Shown: positions 61,341 through 64,000 of the stretch, piece by piece
Numbering within the stretch: the stretch's first letter is position 1
Layout of the letters: every line of letters begins with the position of its first letter
Origin: an uncultured Candidatus Melainabacteria bacterium
GTDB lineage: Bacteria > Cyanobacteriota > Vampirovibrionia > Gastranaerophilales > Gastranaerophilaceae
Assembly (NCBI GenBank): GCA_934754515.1
Contig: CAKVIG010000003.1
Span: 131,711-195,710, forward strand
Length of the DNA: 64,000 bases
Reading direction: 5' to 3'
Notes under the pieces: generated by a model
What the model saw: only the letters and a program-made list of their open reading frames with translations
What the model was told of the DNA's origin: nothing
The model's database searches: none
Program-made: the position numbers and the translations under genes

Positions 61341-63065
61341 ATGTCATTTGAATACATCATTAATCAGGATGAAAAAATCAAAAAGCTTACGCAAGAAGAA
61401 AAAAAGCAATTAGTAAGTAAAATTTCTTCTAAATTCATGACGCTAAACAGCGAACGTTCAGAGAATTTAGAAATGGCGTCAAATCTTGCCAACGAAATAT
61501 TCTTCAAAAATGATTTTAAATCACTAACCGACAAAAACCAAAAATGGAAAGCCAAAATTAAAATGTGTAAGACTTTCATGTTTTATCAAACCCTAAAAGC
61601 CTTTATCTGGAGAAATACTTATGCAAATGTTAATTCTATGTTCGACGTGTCAGGTGAAAATCACGACTCCAACAACGCGTCAAACAAACAAAAAGCAATG
61701 CTTGTGGACATTCTTGAAAAAATGGGTTATCAAAAGACCTGTGACCAAATCATTGATAACGCTTTACTTTATGGTGAATTGATTTCATTTACAGCGTGGA
61801 AAAAGAATTATGAAGAATATCGACGTCCTATTGATTTCTTTAAAAACCTTTTCTCACAAGATTTTGTCAAGCTTCCGCAAATATTAGAAGCTATAAAAAA
61901 CGGCAAAAATTACTGGGTAGATTCACGTAAAATTTACGATAATCCTTTTATTTACGCCGTAAATCCTGCCGATTTAGTTTTTGATTCTTCACAAAAAGAT
62001 AATTGGGATTCTTGCCCAAAAATTTATAGGTCTTATAAAACCGCAAGTGAAATTATTAATAACAAATATTATAATTTTACGGACGAAGAAAAAGCCGAAA
62101 TTTTAGAGCTTCCGACAAGCGCAAGTCAAAATCCGAAAATAAAAGATGTTGTAAACGGTTCAACAATAGAAGTTTTAGAGCATTGGGGTGATTTAAAATT
62201 GCCAGACGGAGTAGTATTGCATAACTGGCATGCAGTAGTTATTGCGCGTAAGTATTTGGCATTTTTCGGTAAAAACGAAAGCATTATTAACCCGTTTTCT
62301 TATGGTGCGTTTATTACTGACCCCGAAACTAAGCGCGGTATAAGTCCGTTGTACTCTGTTTTATCATTGGCGCATTTGCAAGAGGAATTGATGAACAGGA
62401 CTTGCAACTTGCAAACGCTTAACGAAAATCCGCCACTTCTGGCGCCGGAAGGATTTTTTGATGAGGATGAAATTAATCTTTATCCGGGTAAAATTATCGA
62501 ATATGGTGACAATTTGACTCCGAGCGGTGCTTTTCAGCAATTGACATTTAATTCAAACATTTTCTTGCAAGATATTGAATTTTTAAACGATTTGATGGCA
62601 GAAGTTTCAGGGATTTTCCCTAATATGATTGGCTCTGTTGAAACAAGCGGTACAAAAACTGCGACAGAAATTAACACAAAAACACAAGGTCAAATGATAC
62701 GTCTTGCTATGCTTGTGGATACGATTAATCAAGATTTGATTATTCCAAACGTGGAAAAAGTTGCGAAGCTGTGCGCGGATTTTAAATCCGGCATCGAAAC
62801 TGTTTTTGTAAACCATGAAAACAAGCAAGAAGTGATTGAGATTGATGATTTTGTTCGTCAGGGCGATTACAAATATATGTACGCGGATTCTTCTATGACA
62901 ACGCAAAAATCCGAACAAGCGGACATTGTGATACAAGCGATTGAGAAATTTTCGTCCTTGATACCTTTGAATTTGCAAGAAATATTTATTTGGTATTTTG
63001 AGCAAAAAGGGGTCGATAGTCCGGAAAGGTTTTTGGGCGCGGTGAATGAAAGTGGCGCGCAGTAG
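61341..63065 (+). CDS. Phage portal protein
   Basis: 574 residues. Podovirus-type head-tail connector: long helical N-terminus, KRGISPLYSVLSLAHLQEEL, LNENPPLLAPEGFF, GIFPNMIGSVETSGTKTATEIN and a C-terminal helical tail. It forms the dodecameric portal through which DNA is packaged. GGAAAGGAAAAA precedes the ATG. A scaffold-like gene follows. No terminase large subunit lies before it in this window. Confidence 0.85.
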   Translation: MSFEYIINQDEKIKKLTQEEKKQLVSKISSKFMTLNSERSENLEMASNLANEIFFKNDFKSLTDKNQKWKAKIKMCKTFMFYQTLKAFIWRNTYANVNSMFDVSGENHDSNNASNKQKAMLVDILEKMGYQKTCDQIIDNALLYGELISFTAWKKNYEEYRRPIDFFKNLFSQDFVKLPQILEAIKNGKNYWVDSRKIYDNPFIYAVNPADLVFDSSQKDNWDSCPKIYRSYKTASEIINNKYYNFTDEEKAEILELPTSASQNPKIKDVVNGSTIEVLEHWGDLKLPDGVVLHNWHAVVIARKYLAFFGKNESIINPFSYGAFITDPETKRGISPLYSVLSLAHLQEELMNRTCNLQTLNENPPLLAPEGFFDEDEINLYPGKIIEYGDNLTPSGAFQQLTFNSNIFLQDIEFLNDLMAEVSGIFPNMIGSVETSGTKTATEINTKTQGQMIRLAMLVDTINQDLIIPNVEKVAKLCADFKSGIETVFVNHENKQEVIEIDDFVRQGDYKYMYADSSMTTQKSEQADIVIQAIEKFSSLIPLNLQEIFIWYFEQKGVDSPERFLGAVNESGAQ

Positions 63066-63073
63066 AGTTTGTA

Positions 63074-63106
63074 AATGGAAAATTGAAAATGGAAAGTGGA
63101 AAATTG
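63074..63106 (+). repeat. 33-bp direct repeat E, second copy
   Basis: Exact match to 59458-59490. Confidence 0.8.
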
Positions 63107-63178
63107 TTTTAAAAGGTTAATATGTGAATATGTTCGTTTAAAGGGTTTGGTGAGTCGTTTGCGTTTGGTTTGGTGTAA

Positions 63179-63302
63179 GTCGTGTTTAATGAAAATATTG
63201 AACACGACATTAAAATTTATGCATTTGTCGTGTTGGATGTCAATTGTCCAACACGACCTACAAGCTAAAAATTTGTAAAAGGTAGGGTGCAATTTTTGCA
63301 CC
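63179..63302. repeat. Three REP-type palindromes in the portal-scaffold gap
   Basis: 63179-63208 (GTCGTGTTTAA...TTGAACACGAC, no GTAG), 63227-63261 (GTCGTGTTGGA...TCCAACACGAC then CTAC; both arms changed together) and 63282-63302 (GTAG plus GGTGCAA...TTGCACC). The paired changes show that the stem is under selection or copied from variants. Otherwise 63066-63383 has no gene. Confidence 0.8.
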
Positions 63303-63383
63303 ATTAACTTTAACCTAATTTATGCCTATCAACTCTCGCAAAGGACGAGGGAAGAAATTTTTATAAAAAAAGAAAGGAAATTT

Positions 63384-64000
63384 ATGGAAGAAATTTTAGA
63401 AAATGTACAAGAGCCGGAAATAATTTCCGAAAACTCTTGTTCTCAAAAAGAAGAAGGACAAGCAGAAAAAGTTTTTGAAGAGAAAACTGATTTACAAGCC
63501 CCTTCTGAGCTCATTTTAGGGAAATTCAAATCGGTAGAAGATTTGACAAAAGCTTACAAAGAGCTTGAAAAATTTCAAGGTACGCAATCTGAAGAACTTG
63601 GTCTATTAAGGCAAAAAGCCACGTTATCAGAAGATTTAATCAAGGCTTGGGAACATCAACAAACAATTGAAAAAGCGCAAGAAAGTTTACAGCAGGTCGC
63701 GCAGAAGTACAATTCGCCGCAATACTTTCAAGATCCGTCTTTTAGGGAAATCTACAAGGAAGCATATTTAGCATTAGGCGAAAACTTAGATAGCGACAGA
63801 TTAGTAAAGCTGATTGAAGATTATGTGACCTCTCGAATTTTTGCGAAAGAAAAATCTCAAGCTAAGCAAAAAGAGAACAATTCTGCAATAGATACAATGA
63901 AGTTTTCTAAAAATGAGGTTTCTTCACTAACTCCGCCTAAAAAAAGGTTGGATGAGATGACAGAGAAGGAAGTGGATGAGCTGTTGGAAAGACTTTTGTA
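63384..64000 (+). CDS. Phage scaffold/head-assembly-like protein, 3' end at window edge
   Basis: 205 codons to the edge, the last two bases TA probably the start of a stop. AAAGGAAATTT precedes the ATG. The product is acidic and Gln/Glu-rich, with coiled-coil regions (about 60-120 and 150-175) and ends LDEMTEKEVDELLERLL. Composition, size and place after the portal gene fit an internal scaffolding protein. No sequence motif proves it. Confidence 0.65.
   Translation, partial: MEEILENVQEPEIISENSCSQKEEGQAEKVFEEKTDLQAPSELILGKFKSVEDLTKAYKELEKFQGTQSEELGLLRQKATLSEDLIKAWEHQQTIEKAQESLQQVAQKYNSPQYFQDPSFREIYKEAYLALGENLDSDRLVKLIEDYVTSRIFAKEKSQAKQKENNSAIDTMKFSKNEVSSLTPPKKRLDEMTEKEVDELLERLL

Noticed and set aside
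62607..63304. Minus-strand ORFs across the portal gene end
   Set aside because: They overlap a conserved portal sequence and REP palindromes and look like nothing else.

Overview
The window is strongly AT-rich bacterial chromosome with compact, mostly short operons. The gene set points to a diderm, anaerobic, flagellated bacterium on the cyanobacterial side of the tree, most likely a gut Vampirovibrionia (Melainabacteria, Gastranaerophilales-like) organism. The reasons are LpxA (lipid A), a cyanobacterial-style VKOR-DsbA fusion, oxygen-sensitive Fe-S enzymes (a TrpRS with four cluster-type cysteines, a BioB with altered cluster ligands, an HgdC-associated DUF2229 protein), flagellin with FliI/FliP/FliQ/FliR but no large flagellar operon, and several lineage-type unknown proteins. 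The taxonomic call is inference; no rRNA or marker search was possible.

Layout. 1-3.6 kb: the start of an LD-carboxypeptidase, a 399-bp MITE-like composite, a small protein, a lipoprotein and a large TPR protein. 3.7-10 kb: ispF, flagellin, lepB, a polyprenyl synthase, an MFS exporter, a small wHTH-like protein, rbgA and rplS. 10-15 kb: lineage-specific genes, including a 117-residue protein with three GESCGSIA repeats followed by an M16 peptidase. 15-24 kb: priA, argS, a group 2-type sigma factor behind a 30-bp perfect palindrome, a patatin and a multi-pass membrane protein. 24-33.8 kb: leuC, mtnA, an orphan FtsX-type permease, a DUF2229 protein, ruvC, a tyrosine-phosphatase-like protein and a SWIM-SNF2 helicase. 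33.9-41 kb: two glycosyltransferases, tRNA-Arg(ACG), a candidate small RNA, fliI, tyrA, proA and lpxA. 41-50 kb: trpS, a periplasmic GH13 enzyme, two unknown membrane proteins, a 109-bp tandem repeat, VKOR-DsbA, queH and fliPQR. 49.8-58.3 kb: bioB, a split chromate transporter, unknown proteins, a glucan phosphorylase lacking the PLP lysine, rpmH and a zinc dehydrogenase. 58.4-64 kb: phage-derived genes (portal, probable scaffold, small proteins) riddled with REP palindromes and carrying a REP-associated tyrosine transposase.

Three themes tie the window together. First, intergenic DNA is invaded by several dispersed palindromic families. One has the GTAG-plus-hairpin layout of REP elements and flanks the RAYT transposase gene in inverted orientation, so the likely mobiliser and its substrates lie together. 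Second, six genes have a -10 box ending only 6-7 nt before the ATG and no Shine-Dalgarno sequence, which predicts leaderless mRNAs; other genes have clear AGGAG sites. Third, several unknown proteins start with a short Asn-rich segment ending in an F-x-G-like motif instead of a classical signal peptide, and these cluster around the repeat protein and the M16 peptidase. That cluster (10.2-15.2 kb) is the best candidate here for an undescribed system.
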